A stretch of 64,000 bases of DNA from Eoetvoesia sp035555955. Its GTDB lineage: Bacteria; Pseudomonadota; Gammaproteobacteria; Burkholderiales; Burkholderiaceae_B. The stretch is from positions 1 through 64,000 of the forward strand of contig NZ_DATMGA010000062.1 of assembly GCF_035555955.1 (NCBI RefSeq). Direction: 5' to 3'. Made by a program: the position numbers and the translations under genes. Shown piece after piece: positions 1 through 7,992 of this stretch (position 1 is the stretch's first letter; each line of letters starts with the position of its first letter). Below the pieces are notes generated by a model. That model saw nothing but the letters and a program-made list of their open reading frames with translations, made no database searches and was not told the DNA's origin.

Positions 1-684
1 CGAGACCTTTTCAGGCAAGGCCGCCAAAATGCGGGGGGCGCCTTCCAGCAGGGTTATACGCACGTCCGTTGCCGGATCAAGATGCGTCAAGCCGTAGTAA
101 GCCACGTTCTTGCATGACTCGACCAGCTCCGCGGCCAGCTCGACGCCGGTTGCGCCGCCGCCCACGATGGCGATATGCACGACACGGGCGGAACCCGAAG
201 GCTGATCCCGATGCACCATGACCAGCGCCCGCAGCAACTGCTGGCGAAAGCGCTCGGCCTGCTCGGTGGAATCCAGCGCAATGGCGTATTCCTGCGTGCC
301 GGGAGTATCAAAAAAATTGGACTTGCTGCCCAGGGCCAGCACCAGCGTGTCGTAGGGAATGTCCCGGGCGGGAAAGATCTCGCGGTCCTCGAACAGCACC
401 GGAGCAAGATGCACGGTGCGCGCCGCGCGATCCACCTGCCGAACCTCCCCTAGAACGAAGGTAAAGCCGCAGTCCTTGGCCAGCATCGGATAGGACAGGC
501 CCTCGCGGTGGATGTCCAGCGTGCCGGCGGCCACTTCGTGCAGCGACGGCTTCCAGATATGGGAGCCCGCCTTGTCGATCAGGAATATTCTGCTAGGGCC
601 GAACTTGCGGCCCAGCTTGGCGGCCAGTTCGAGCCCGCCCGCGCCGCCGCCGGCAATGACAATACGATGGGTTTCGCTAGACAT
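1..684 (-). CDS. ndh: Type II NADH dehydrogenase (FAD-dependent), 5' part only
   Basis: Probable non-proton-pumping NADH:quinone oxidoreductase at the inner face of the cytoplasmic membrane. 228 codons are visible; the 3' end lies beyond the window edge. Residues 8-20 form the FAD-binding Rossmann turn (IVIAGGGAGGLEL). Residues 173-183 (IVGGGATGVEL) are the second dinucleotide-binding motif, expected to take NADH. Between them, residues 112-120 (DTLVLALGS) are the usual ATG-type FAD motif. The ATG at 682-684 starts directly before the Rossmann fold, as in the family. A related flavoprotein disulfide-reductase-like oxidoreductase cannot be excluded without the C-terminus, which anchors NDH-2 to the membrane. 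Confidence 0.82.
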   Translation of the reverse strand, partial: MSSETHRIVIAGGGAGGLELAAKLGRKFGPSRIFLIDKAGSHIWKPSLHEVAAGTLDIHREGLSYPMLAKDCGFTFVLGEVRQVDRAARTVHLAPVLFEDREIFPARDIPYDTLVLALGSKSNFFDTPGTQEYAIALDSTEQAERFRQQLLRALVMVHRDQPSGSARVVHIAIVGGGATGVELAAELVESCKNVAYYGLTHLDPATDVRITLLEGAPRILAALPEKVS

Positions 685-850
685 ATGACGCACATCCCCG
701 TATTCGTTGAAACCGCGAGAACCGCCATTCCGGGCGTCGGCCGCCCTTGTTCCTGGCAGTATAAGGGCAAAAACGCGGCTGGCGGCTTCAAGGTGTTATG
801 AGCTGAAAGGGTCGATGCGCGTAGCCAATGTCTATCTTCCTCGGCAGGCA

Positions 851-1153
851 TCAGATAATGGCCTGTATGCCCTTGTCGGCAATGACGTTCAGCAGCTTGA
901 GCGCCGGGCCGGTGGGATGGGTTTCGCCTTGCTCCCATTTGCGCACGGTCGATGCCGTGGTATGCAGATGAAGCGCAAACACCGGCTGGCTGAACTTCAA
1001 GTCTTCCCGCAGCCGCTTGATGTCGGCCGCGTCGAACTCCCGAACTGGCGGCGGACAAATTGCGTCAAACTCGCGCATCGTCACCTTGCCGATGGCTCCT
1101 GCCCCGTGGAGCGCCGCCAGGTCGCCGCGCAGTGATTCAATGATCTTGCTCAC
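851..1153 (-). CDS. Helix-turn-helix antitoxin of a RelE/HigA-type module
   Basis: A 100-residue XRE-like DNA-binding protein, expected to neutralise the upstream toxin and repress the pair. The C-terminal half holds the helix-turn-helix (about residues 44-75, around KFSQPVFALHLHTTASTVRKW followed by EQGETHPTG), typical of HigA/NadS-like antitoxins. The start is a GTG at 1151-1153, inside the toxin reading frame, giving a 17-bp overlap and translational coupling. Toxin first and antitoxin second is the HigBA order rather than the usual antitoxin-first order. The family call rests on the HTH and on the partner; the exact antitoxin subfamily is uncertain. Confidence 0.8.
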   Translation of the reverse strand: MSKIIESLRGDLAALHGAGAIGKVTMREFDAICPPPVREFDAADIKRLREDLKFSQPVFALHLHTTASTVRKWEQGETHPTGPALKLLNVIADKGIQAII

Positions 1154-1520
1154 AATGCACCTCCAGTAAAACGGCAGCCTGCAATGCTTTCGACAAGGCT
1201 TCGGCGGACAGTTCCAAGAACACCTTGCCGGCGAATTGCAGCGCCTTCTTCTCATTCTGCGTGATGTTCGCCTTGTCGCTCTTGGGGAACCCATGCAGGA
1301 ACACATAACGGCTACCTATTCTGGCCGAAAGCAACGTGCGATAGCCGCCGCTTTTGCCACCGCCGGGACGGGCTACCCGCTTCTTGTATAGGGAGCCACC
1401 CAAGTCCGCGTCGATCAGACCGCTTTCCATCTCCTGAACCGCCTTGCACAAGGCAGCTTCGGGCAGCTTCTCAGTCGCCTGCCATCGCGCAAAGTCCTTG
1501 CGCTTGAGGATGCGCGTCAT
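1137..1520 (-). CDS. RelE-like toxin of a type II toxin-antitoxin pair
   Basis: A 127-residue protein of the RelE-like family with the conserved stretches GLIDADLGGSLYKKRVARP (residues 34-52), SGGYRTL (57-63) and FLHGFPKSDKANI (74-86). Family members are usually ribosome-dependent mRNA interferases; activity here is inferred. The ATG at 1518-1520 is chosen because it begins the family's N-terminus (MTRILK) and has a GGAGG ribosome-binding site at 1526-1530. It is followed by, and overlaps, the HTH antitoxin gene. A strong promoter with a palindrome in its spacer lies just upstream. Confidence 0.85.
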   Translation of the reverse strand: MTRILKRKDFARWQATEKLPEAALCKAVQEMESGLIDADLGGSLYKKRVARPGGGKSGGYRTLLSARIGSRYVFLHGFPKSDKANITQNEKKALQFAGKVFLELSAEALSKALQAAVLLEVHCEQDH

Positions 1521-1532
1521 ATCGACCTCCAA

Positions 1533-1561
1533 ACTATACCCGTATCGGGTACATTTTTCAA
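1533..1561 (-). promoter_or_regulatory. Promoter with embedded palindromic operator for the RelE/HTH pair
   Basis: On the minus strand TTGAAA (1556-1561) and TATAGT (1533-1538) are separated by exactly 17 bp. A perfect 15-bp palindrome, TACCCG-TAT-CGGGTA (1537-1551), fills the spacer and touches the -10 box. A repressor bound there would block RNA polymerase, which fits autoregulation by the HTH antitoxin. The start codon follows 13 bp after the -10 box. Confidence 0.7.
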
Positions 1562-1609
1562 TCCCTCGCCGTGGAGCGGCCTCGGAAAGGGCAGTACGCC
1601 CGATTGTCG

Positions 1610-1660
1610 TGTATGAACATAGTGCATAAACATCGCCACAGTCTTGTGGCCTGTGAGCTT
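1610..1660 (-). pseudogene. Relic of a tyrosine recombinase C-terminus
   Basis: Reading the minus strand from 1660 gives KLTGHKTVAMFMHYVHT. This matches the end of tyrosine recombinases (a GH motif, then a hydrophobic stretch, then M-x-Y-x-H holding the nucleophilic Tyr). No recognisable integrase sequence precedes it in frame; a stop codon lies about 30 codons upstream (within 1720-1730). It therefore looks like a decayed remnant of a mobile element. The toxin promoter lies just downstream of it. The match is short, so this is a moderate-confidence call. Confidence 0.45.
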
Positions 1661-1820
1661 CATGTCCACCTTGAATTGCAGGCGGATCGCCAGCGGAATG
1701 ACGTAGTTCTCCAGCCCCTCGGGCTATATGTTGAGCTCGCCTTCCAGGTCGAAGCCAGTGTAAACACTTGAGTCGAAAATGCTCTAAGTGCAGTACTGGG
1801 GTCATCGTGAAACAAAAAAA

Positions 1821-1894
1821 GCCCCCACGCTTCGCCACTACGTGGCTTGCTGCCCCCCAAGGGGGCGCTTTTTGCCTTGGGGCGGCCCGGCGGC
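1821..1894 (+). repeat. GC-rich intergenic repeat, copy A
   Basis: A unit of about 74 bp beginning GCCCCCACGC, followed by a small hairpin (CGCCACTACGTGGC), then TTGCTGCCCCCC-AAGGGGG, and ending GCCTTGGGGCGGCCCGGCGGC-like sequence. It can fold into nested hairpins. The next copy follows after 8 bp in the same orientation, and a third copy lies inverted at 63857-63933. Confidence 0.8.
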
Positions 1895-1902
1895 AGGGAA
1901 AA

Positions 1903-1978
1903 GCCCCCACGCTGCGCCGCTGACGCGGCTTGCTGCCCCCCGTGGGGGTACTTTTTTGCCTTGGGGCGGCCCGGCGGC
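1903..1978 (+). repeat. GC-rich intergenic repeat, copy B
   Basis: Tandem partner of copy A with the same ends (GCCCCCACGC ... GGGGCGGCCCGGCGGC). The internal hairpin differs (GCGCCGCTGACGCGGC), a change that keeps pairing possible. It directly abuts the ppsA terminator. Confidence 0.8.
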
Positions 1979-2015
1979 AAAAAAAACGCCCCCGGGGAAT
2001 ATCCCCCGGGGGCGT
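1979..2015 (-). terminator. Rho-independent terminator of ppsA
   Basis: Minus-strand stem of 12 bp (1986-1997 paired with 2004-2015, core ACGCCCCCGGGG) with a six-base loop, followed on the minus strand by eight T residues (1979-1986). It begins about 30 bp after the ppsA stop. Confidence 0.88.
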
Positions 2016-2043
2016 TTATGCGCTTGTGCGTCGATGAGCAGGC

Positions 2044-4413
2044 TTAGTTCGCCTTGGCCAGGCGCTGCCAGGTGTCGACCACCGTGTCCGGGTTGAGCGA
2101 CATGGACAGGATGCCCTGGTCGCGCAGCCATTCGGCCAGATCGGGATGGTCGCTGGGGCCCTGGCCGCAGATGCCGACATACTTGCCGGCGACCAGGCAC
2201 GCCTTGATGGCGCGGTTCAGCATGAACTTGACCGCGTCGTCGCGCTCGTCGAAATCGGCGGCCAAAAGTTCCATGCCCGAGTCCCGGTCCAGGCCCAGGG
2301 TAAGCTGGGTCATGTCGTTCGAGCCGATGGAGAAGCCGTCGAAATACTCCAGGAACTGCTCGGCCAGGATGGCGTTGGAAGGCACCTCGCACATCATGAT
2401 AAGGCGCAGGCCGTTTTCGCCGCGCGCCAGGCCATGCTTGGCCAGCAGCGCCACAACCCGGGACGCTTGCGGCAAGGTGCGCACGAACGGGATCATGATT
2501 TCGACGTTGGTCAGGCCCATTTCATCGCGAACCTTCTTGAGCGCCTCGCATTCCATGCGGAAGCATTCTTCGAATTCGCTGGAAATGTAGCGCGACGCGC
2601 CGCGGAAGCCCAGCATGGGGTTTTCTTCTTCAGGCTCGTAGCGCGAACCGCCCACCAGCTTGCGGTATTCGTTGGACTTGAAGTCGGACATGCGCACGAT
2701 GACGGGCTTGGGATAGAAAGCCGCGGCGATGGTGGCAATGCCCTCGGCCAGCTTCTCGACGAAGAAGGCGCGCGGGCTGGCATAGCCGCGCGCAGCCGAC
2801 TCGACCGCCTTCTTGAGCTCGCTGTCGACATTGGGATAGTCGAGAACGGCCTTGGGGTGCACGTTGATGTTGTTGTTGATGATGAACTCGAGGCGGGCCA
2901 GGCCGACGCCGGCGTTGGGGATCTGCGAAAAGTCGAAAGCCAGCTGCGGGTTGCCCACGTTCATCATGACCTTCAGGCCGATCTCGGGCATTTCGCCCCA
3001 GTGCACTTCCTCGATCTCGGTTTCGATGAGACCGTCGTAGATGCGGCCTTCGTCGCCCTCGGCGCACGACACCGTGACCTCGCGGCCATCGGCCAGGACG
3101 TCGGTGGCGCTGGCGCAGCCCACGACAGCGGGAATGCCCAACTCGCGCGCGATGATGGCCGCGTGGCAGGTACGCCCGCCGCGGTTGGTGACGATGGCCG
3201 AAGCCAGCTTCATGACGGGTTCCCAATTGGGGTCGGTCATGTCGGTGACCAGGATGTCGCCGGCCTTGACCTGATCCATTTCGGAGATATCGGCCACGAC
3301 GCGAACCGTGCCCGAGCCGATTTTTTGCCCGATGGCGCGGCCCGTGACCAGGACTTCGCCGGTGGCCTTGAGGCGGTAGCGTTCCTGCACGTCGCTCTGC
3401 GCGGCCTGCGATTTGACCGTTTCGGGGCGGGCCTGAAGGATGTAGATCTTGCCGTCGACGCCATCGCGGCCCCATTCGATGTCCATGGGACGCTGGTAGT
3501 GCTTTTCGATGATGACCGCGTAGCGGGCCAGCTCGATGACCTCTTCGTCGGTCAGCGAATAGCGGTTGCGCTCGGACACGGGAACGTCCACGGTGCGCAC
3601 CGCCACGCCGCCCGTGCGGGCGGGGTCGAATTCCATCTTGATGAGCTTGGAGCCGATGCGGCGGCTGATGATGGGATAGTGGCCGGCTGCGAGCGTGGGC
3701 TTAAAGACGTAGAACTCGTCGGGATTGACCGCGCCCTGCACCACGGTTTCGCCCAGGCCGTACGACGACGTGATGAACACGACGTCGTCGAAGCCCGATT
3801 CGGTGTCCAGCGTGAACATGACGCCGGCGCTGCCCTTGTCGGAGCGAACCATGCGCTGGATGCCCGCCGATAAGGCGACTTCAGCGTGCGCAAAGCCTTT
3901 GTGCACGCGATACGAGATGGCCCGGTCGTTGTACAGCGAGGCGAACACGTGGCGAACCTTGTCCAGCACGTCGTCGATGCCGACGACGTTGAGAAAGGTT
4001 TCCTGCTGGCCCGCGAAGGAGGCGTCGGGCAGGTCTTCGGCAGTAGCCGACGAGCGCACGGCGAACGAGCCCTTGCCGTCGGCGTCGAGCTCGGCGAACG
4101 CCTTGCGGATGGCCTGCTCGAACTCGGCGGGGAACGGCGTGTCGATCATCCATTGGCGGATTTCGGCGCCGGCGACCGCCAGTTCGCGCACGTCGTCGGG
4201 GTCGAGGCGGCTGAGACGCTCGTCGATGCGCTTGTCGAGCCCCGTGACACTGAGAAAATCGCGAAAAGCCTCGGCTGTGGTAGCAAAGCCGCCTGGAACC
4301 CGGACTCCGGCCCCAGCCAGCTGGCTGATCATTTCACCGAGTGACGCATTTTTCCCTCCTACCGAGTCAACGTCCGTCATGCGGAGCTGCTCGAAAGATA
4401 CTACATAAGACAT
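2044..4413 (-). CDS. ppsA: Phosphoenolpyruvate synthase
   Basis: Converts pyruvate, ATP and water to phosphoenolpyruvate, AMP and phosphate; a gluconeogenic cytosolic enzyme. The 789-residue length matches the family. The N-terminal ATP-binding domain opens with the typical VGGKNASLGEM. The swivelling phosphohistidine domain carries GGRTCHAAIIARELGIPAVVG at roughly residues 411-431 with its catalytic His. The C-terminal PEP/pyruvate domain holds GSNDMTQ and the GICGQGPSDHP segment with the active-site Cys. It is divergent from ppsR, which encodes its regulatory kinase/phosphorylase, and it ends in a strong terminator. Confidence 0.97.
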   Translation of the reverse strand: MSYVVSFEQLRMTDVDSVGGKNASLGEMISQLAGAGVRVPGGFATTAEAFRDFLSVTGLDKRIDERLSRLDPDDVRELAVAGAEIRQWMIDTPFPAEFEQAIRKAFAELDADGKGSFAVRSSATAEDLPDASFAGQQETFLNVVGIDDVLDKVRHVFASLYNDRAISYRVHKGFAHAEVALSAGIQRMVRSDKGSAGVMFTLDTESGFDDVVFITSSYGLGETVVQGAVNPDEFYVFKPTLAAGHYPIISRRIGSKLIKMEFDPARTGGVAVRTVDVPVSERNRYSLTDEEVIELARYAVIIEKHYQRPMDIEWGRDGVDGKIYILQARPETVKSQAAQSDVQERYRLKATGEVLVTGRAIGQKIGSGTVRVVADISEMDQVKAGDILVTDMTDPNWEPVMKLASAIVTNRGGRTCHAAIIARELGIPAVVGCASATDVLADGREVTVSCAEGDEGRIYDGLIETEIEEVHWGEMPEIGLKVMMNVGNPQLAFDFSQIPNAGVGLARLEFIINNNINVHPKAVLDYPNVDSELKKAVESAARGYASPRAFFVEKLAEGIATIAAAFYPKPVIVRMSDFKSNEYRKLVGGSRYEPEEENPMLGFRGASRYISSEFEECFRMECEALKKVRDEMGLTNVEIMIPFVRTLPQASRVVALLAKHGLARGENGLRLIMMCEVPSNAILAEQFLEYFDGFSIGSNDMTQLTLGLDRDSGMELLAADFDERDDAVKFMLNRAIKACLVAGKYVGICGQGPSDHPDLAEWLRDQGILSMSLNPDTVVDTWQRLAKAN

Positions 4414-4616
4414 AAGTCACCTTTAACACTATAGAAGAAAGCTTGTTTGCTTATCGCATAGCGGTTTGCACGGGCGCCATACGCCTGCCACACGCCGGGC
4501 ATCATGCATTTGCCCTACAATCTACGCACTAACCAAACCAGCCTTGTCTGCCATAAAAGGCGACCGCCAATTGTTAATTGTACCGTTTCCGGCCTCTTTC
4601 TGCGCCACTACCGCCC
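4414..4616. promoter_or_regulatory. Divergent ppsA/ppsR promoter region
   Basis: About 200 bp must hold the promoters of both genes. I see a TACAAT box at 4512-4517 on the plus strand and a TATAGT box near 4432-4437 on the minus strand, but neither has a convincing -35 partner, so exact promoters are not assigned. Confidence 0.35.
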
Positions 4617-5450
4617 ATGACATCTTCCCCGCTTGAACGTACCGTATTCGTCGTCTCCGACAGCACCGGCATCACCGCCGAAACCTTCAGCCACTCGGTC
4701 CTCTCGCAGTTCGACGAAGCCAAATTCAGATCCATACGCGTGCCGTTCATCGACAGCACCGAAAAAGCCGATGAAGTCGTCAATCGGATCAACCGCTGCG
4801 CCCTCGAGGAAAAACAGCCGCCCCTGGTATTCAGCACCCTGGTCGACCCGGCGATCGCGCTGCGCGTGCGCCATGCCAACTGCACCTTCCTGGACCTGTT
4901 CGGCACCTTCATCAAGCCCGTCGAAGAAGCCCTGGGCATGAAATCCAACCACTCCATCGGCCGCTCGCATTCGGTGGGCTTGTCCAAGCAATACAACAAC
5001 CGCATCGAGGCCATCAATTTCAGCCTGTCGCACGACGACGGGCAGTTCGTGCACGGCCTGCGCCAGGCCGACGTCATCCTGGTGGGAGTATCGCGCTGCG
5101 GCAAGACACCCACCAGCCTGTACCTGGCCATGCAGTACGCCATCAAGGCCGCCAATTTCCCCCTCATTCCCGAAGACTTCCAGCGCGGCACCCTGCCCGC
5201 CACGCTGGCCCCCTACCGCAACAAATTGTTCGGCCTATCCATCCAGCCCACGCGCCTGGCCGAGGTCCGCAACGAACGCCGCCCCAACAGCGAATACTCG
5301 TCACTCAAGCAATGCCGCTACGAAGTGGCCGAAGCCGAACGCCTGATGCGCATGGAGGGCATACCGTGGCTCTCCACCACCACCCGCTCCATCGAGGAAA
5401 TCTCCACCAAGGTGCTGGAGGAAGTCGGGCTCAACCGCCAGGCTTACTGA
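4617..5450 (+). CDS. ppsR: Phosphoenolpyruvate synthase regulatory protein (DUF299 kinase/pyrophosphorylase)
   Basis: Bifunctional enzyme that inactivates PEP synthase by ADP-dependent phosphorylation of a Thr next to the catalytic His, and reactivates it by Pi-dependent dephosphorylation. The 277-residue product starts ERTVFVVSDSTGITAE, as in the family. The P-loop-like GVSRCGKTPTSLYLA lies near residues 157-171. I use the ATG at 4617 rather than an in-frame start 13 codons upstream, because the family N-terminus begins here. Its last 20 bp overlap the convergent methyltransferase gene. Confidence 0.93.
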   Translation: MTSSPLERTVFVVSDSTGITAETFSHSVLSQFDEAKFRSIRVPFIDSTEKADEVVNRINRCALEEKQPPLVFSTLVDPAIALRVRHANCTFLDLFGTFIKPVEEALGMKSNHSIGRSHSVGLSKQYNNRIEAINFSLSHDDGQFVHGLRQADVILVGVSRCGKTPTSLYLAMQYAIKAANFPLIPEDFQRGTLPATLAPYRNKLFGLSIQPTRLAEVRNERRPNSEYSSLKQCRYEVAEAERLMRMEGIPWLSTTTRSIEEISTKVLEEVGLNRQAY

Positions 5451-6210
5451 AGCGGCGCCGCTGTTCGAACAGGCAGATCGCCGCGGCCACCGCGGCGTTC
5501 AGCGACTCCACGCCGGGCTCTTGCGGAATGTACACGCGCATGTCCGCCAGCGCCAGCAACTCGGGGGCCACACCTTGCCCCTCGTTGCCGATCAGCCAGG
5601 CGCAACGCGCGGGCAGATCGGCCTCGTACAGCGGCACTGCCCGTTCAAGCGCGGTGGCCACCAGGGGCACGTCCAGCCGGCTGCCAAGGCCGGAAAGGTC
5701 GGCGTGCTCGTGCAGGGTCATGGCGAAATGCGCGCCCTGGGCGCTGCGCAAGACCTTGGGCGACCAGGCCGAAGCGCAGCCTGTGGAAAGATAAGCCTCG
5801 GCAATGCCTGCCGCGGCCGCTGTGCGCAGCAAGGTGCCCATATTGCCCGGATCCTGGACACGGTCGAGCCACAGGCAGTTGGCGGCAATACGCGCCGGCA
5901 TATCGGTTTCGGGCACGCGCACGACAAAGTAGACGCCCTGGCCGTGGCCCACCTGGGACAGGCCGCCCGCCAGCGCCGGCTCGCACGATACGCAGTCCTC
6001 CGGCGGTACGGCACGAGCCAGATCGGCCAGCTCGCCGCCCTGCTCCAGCCTGCGGGCGTCGAACAGCGCCAGCTCGGGCTGGCCTTTATGCCGCAGCCAT
6101 TCCTGGCAAAGATGGACGCCCTCCAGAAGGGCCTGGCCGTCGCGCGGGCCGCGCGCAAGCCGCTGCAGATGCCTGTAGGCCGGATTGTCGCGCGAGCTGA
6201 TGTGCTTCAC
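5431..6210 (-). CDS. TrmH/SpoU-family RNA 2'-O-methyltransferase
   Basis: A 259-residue SPOUT methyltransferase acting on tRNA or 23S rRNA. The N-terminus (HISSRDNPAYRHLQRLA) is the substrate-binding part seen in RlmB/TsnR-like proteins. The knotted catalytic domain shows DRVQDPGNMGTLLRTAAAAG (about 131-150), LIGNEGQGV (207-215) and ESLNAAVAAAI near the C-terminus, the three SpoU motifs. The start is a GTG at 6208-6210 that overlaps the rnhB stop by 4 bp (GTGA). The exact nucleotide target cannot be told from sequence. Confidence 0.88.
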   Translation of the reverse strand: MKHISSRDNPAYRHLQRLARGPRDGQALLEGVHLCQEWLRHKGQPELALFDARRLEQGGELADLARAVPPEDCVSCEPALAGGLSQVGHGQGVYFVVRVPETDMPARIAANCLWLDRVQDPGNMGTLLRTAAAAGIAEAYLSTGCASAWSPKVLRSAQGAHFAMTLHEHADLSGLGSRLDVPLVATALERAVPLYEADLPARCAWLIGNEGQGVAPELLALADMRVYIPQEPGVESLNAAVAAAICLFEQRRRFSKPGG

Positions 6211-6824
6211 GAACCCTCCCTCTCCAGCAGCCGGCGCACCGGGGCGAAGCTGCGCCGATGCGCGGGGCAAGGCCCGTACAGACGCAAGCGCTCCATATGC
6301 AGGACCGTGCCATAGCCTTTGTGCTGGTCGAAGGCGTATTGGGGATACAGACCATGCAGAACGCCGCAGTCGGCGTCGCGCGCCGTCTTGGCCAGGATGG
6401 AGGCGGCGGAAATCGCCGCGACCTTGGAGTCGCCCTTGACGATGGCCTGAGCCGGGCAGGCCAGCCCCTTGGGAATGCGGTTGCCGTCGATGAGGGCCTG
6501 GACGGGAACCGTCGACAGCCCCTCGCAGGCGCGGCGCATGGCCAGCATGGTGGCCTGCAATATGTTGAGGCTGTCGATTTCCTCGACGCTGGCGCTGGCT
6601 ATGCACCACGCCAGGGCATGCTCGCGGATTTCCACGGCCAAGCGCTCGCGGCGTGCCGCTGTAAGGGTCTTGGAATCCGCCAGCCCGGCAATGGGCCGCT
6701 CGGGGTTCAAAATGACGGCCGCCGTAAAGACAGGCCCCGCCAGGGGACCCCGGCCAGCCTCGTCGACCCCCGCCACGAAGGGCGTGGACGCGCTTGCGGC
6801 TTCGAAAAGGTCAGCCTGCTCCAT
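6207..6824 (-). CDS. rnhB: Ribonuclease HII
   Basis: Removes RNA from RNA-DNA hybrids and excises misincorporated ribonucleotides. The 205-residue protein has the signature VAGVDEAGRGPLAGPV with catalytic Asp and Glu, DSKTLT, the metal-binding Asp in ALIDGN, and the SAASILAKTARD motif. The ATG at 6822-6824 is chosen over an upstream in-frame start because the upstream stretch is lpxB coding sequence. It overlaps the lpxB stop by 14 bp and the methyltransferase start by 4 bp. Confidence 0.95.
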   Translation of the reverse strand: MEQADLFEAASASTPFVAGVDEAGRGPLAGPVFTAAVILNPERPIAGLADSKTLTAARRERLAVEIREHALAWCIASASVEEIDSLNILQATMLAMRRACEGLSTVPVQALIDGNRIPKGLACPAQAIVKGDSKVAAISAASILAKTARDADCGVLHGLYPQYAFDQHKGYGTVLHMERLRLYGPCPAHRRSFAPVRRLLEREGS

Positions 6825-7992
6825 GTTCCGCCTGCCTGATGATGGCCTCGGCCGCCAACGCCGGCGTATCGCGCAGCAATGTCTGGTGCAATTGGGTAAA
6901 GCGCTGCTCGACGTCGGCCGCATGATCGGCGTCGGTCAGCGCCCGCCATGAGGCTTCGGCCAGTTTTTCGGGGGTGGCCTCGTCCTGCAGCAGCTCGGGC
7001 ACGGCAAAGTCGCTCAACAAAATATTGGGCAATCCCACCCAGGGCAAGGTGGGCTTTTCCTGGCCGGACTTCCAGGCCATCAGGCGGCGCATGGCCGGCG
7101 AAAGCACATAGGAAATGACCATGGGCCGCTTGAACAGCGCGGCTTCCAGCGTGGCCGTGCCGCTGGCCACCAGCACCGCGTCGGCGGCCTCCATGGCGTC
7201 CCAGGCGGCGGGACGGTTCGCCGCGGAAGACTGTTCGAGAATGCGCAGGTTCGCCACCGGATACTGTTGCAGCCACGCCTGGAATTCGTTGCGGCGCGCG
7301 GCGCTGACCATGGGCGCCAGCACCTGCAAGCCGGGGTCCTGCTTCTGCAGGCGCTGCACGGCCTGCAAAAAACGCGGCGCCAGCAGCTTGATCTCCGAAG
7401 CGCGGCTGCCCGGCATCAGGGCCAGGATGCGCGCCGAGGCGTCCAGCCCCAGCCGGCGCCGCACCGCCTTGCGGTCGGGCTGCATGGGGATGACCTGCGC
7501 CAAAGGATGGCCTACGTAGGTGACCGGCACGCCTTCCTTCTGGTAGATGGCTTCCTCGAAAGGGAACAGCACCAGCATGTGCGACACCGCCGCCCGTATC
7601 TTGTGGATGCGCTCGTAGCGCCAGGCCCAGATGGAGGGGCCCACGAAATGCACGGTGGGAATGCCGGCCTGCCGTAGCTGCAGTTCCAGCCGCAGATTGA
7701 AGTCGGGGGCGTCCACGCCCACGAACACGTTGGGCGGATTGCGGAGCCAGCGCCTTTTTACGTCGAGATAGGTATGGACGAGCCTGGGCAGGCTTTTCAG
7801 CGCATCGACATAGCCGAATACCGTCAGAGCGTTCATGGGATGCCAGATCTGGAAGCCCTGCTCCTGCATGGCCGGCCCCCCTATCCCCTGGCAACCGGCC
7901 GCTTCGCTGCGCTCGGCGATGCCCTTGATGACCCGCGCCGCCAGCAGGTCGCCCGAGGGCTCGCCGGCGACCATGCCGATGCGCAGGCTCAT
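6811..7992 (-). CDS. lpxB: Lipid A disaccharide synthase
   Basis: Peripheral membrane GT19 glycosyltransferase that condenses UDP-2,3-diacylglucosamine with lipid X to make the lipid A disaccharide. The 393-residue protein begins with the family motif RIGMVAGEPSGDLLAARVI, contains GVDAPDFN (about 93-100) and the LPGSR-like LMPGSRASEI (about 214-223), and the C-terminal GTATLEAAL. It overlaps lpxA by 4 bp (ATGA), as in many Gram-negative lpx operons. Confidence 0.97.
   Translation of the reverse strand: MSLRIGMVAGEPSGDLLAARVIKGIAERSEAAGCQGIGGPAMQEQGFQIWHPMNALTVFGYVDALKSLPRLVHTYLDVKRRWLRNPPNVFVGVDAPDFNLRLELQLRQAGIPTVHFVGPSIWAWRYERIHKIRAAVSHMLVLFPFEEAIYQKEGVPVTYVGHPLAQVIPMQPDRKAVRRRLGLDASARILALMPGSRASEIKLLAPRFLQAVQRLQKQDPGLQVLAPMVSAARRNEFQAWLQQYPVANLRILEQSSAANRPAAWDAMEAADAVLVASGTATLEAALFKRPMVISYVLSPAMRRLMAWKSGQEKPTLPWVGLPNILLSDFAVPELLQDEATPEKLAEASWRALTDADHAADVEQRFTQLHQTLLRDTPALAAEAIIRQAEHGAG

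Larger units (their letters stand above)
1562..2043. other. Intergenic region with mobile-element debris, repeats and a terminator
   Basis: No intact gene is visible. Going toward ppsA the region holds the recombinase relic, about 130 bp of unrecognised sequence, two tandem GC-rich repeat units and the ppsA terminator. The minus-strand frame near 1665-1730 encodes a protein-like stretch (LENYVIPLAIRLQFKVD) that I could not assign and that is interrupted by a stop, suggesting more than one decayed gene. Confidence 0.5.

Noticed and set aside
2146..3873. 575-codon plus-strand open frame opposite ppsA
   Set aside because: High-GC antisense shadow: rich in His/Asp/Gly/Ala, no family features, and fully covered by the conserved ppsA sequence.
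4578..4616. Upstream in-frame start for ppsR (13 more codons)
   Set aside because: The extra residues do not match the family N-terminus and overlap the likely promoter region.
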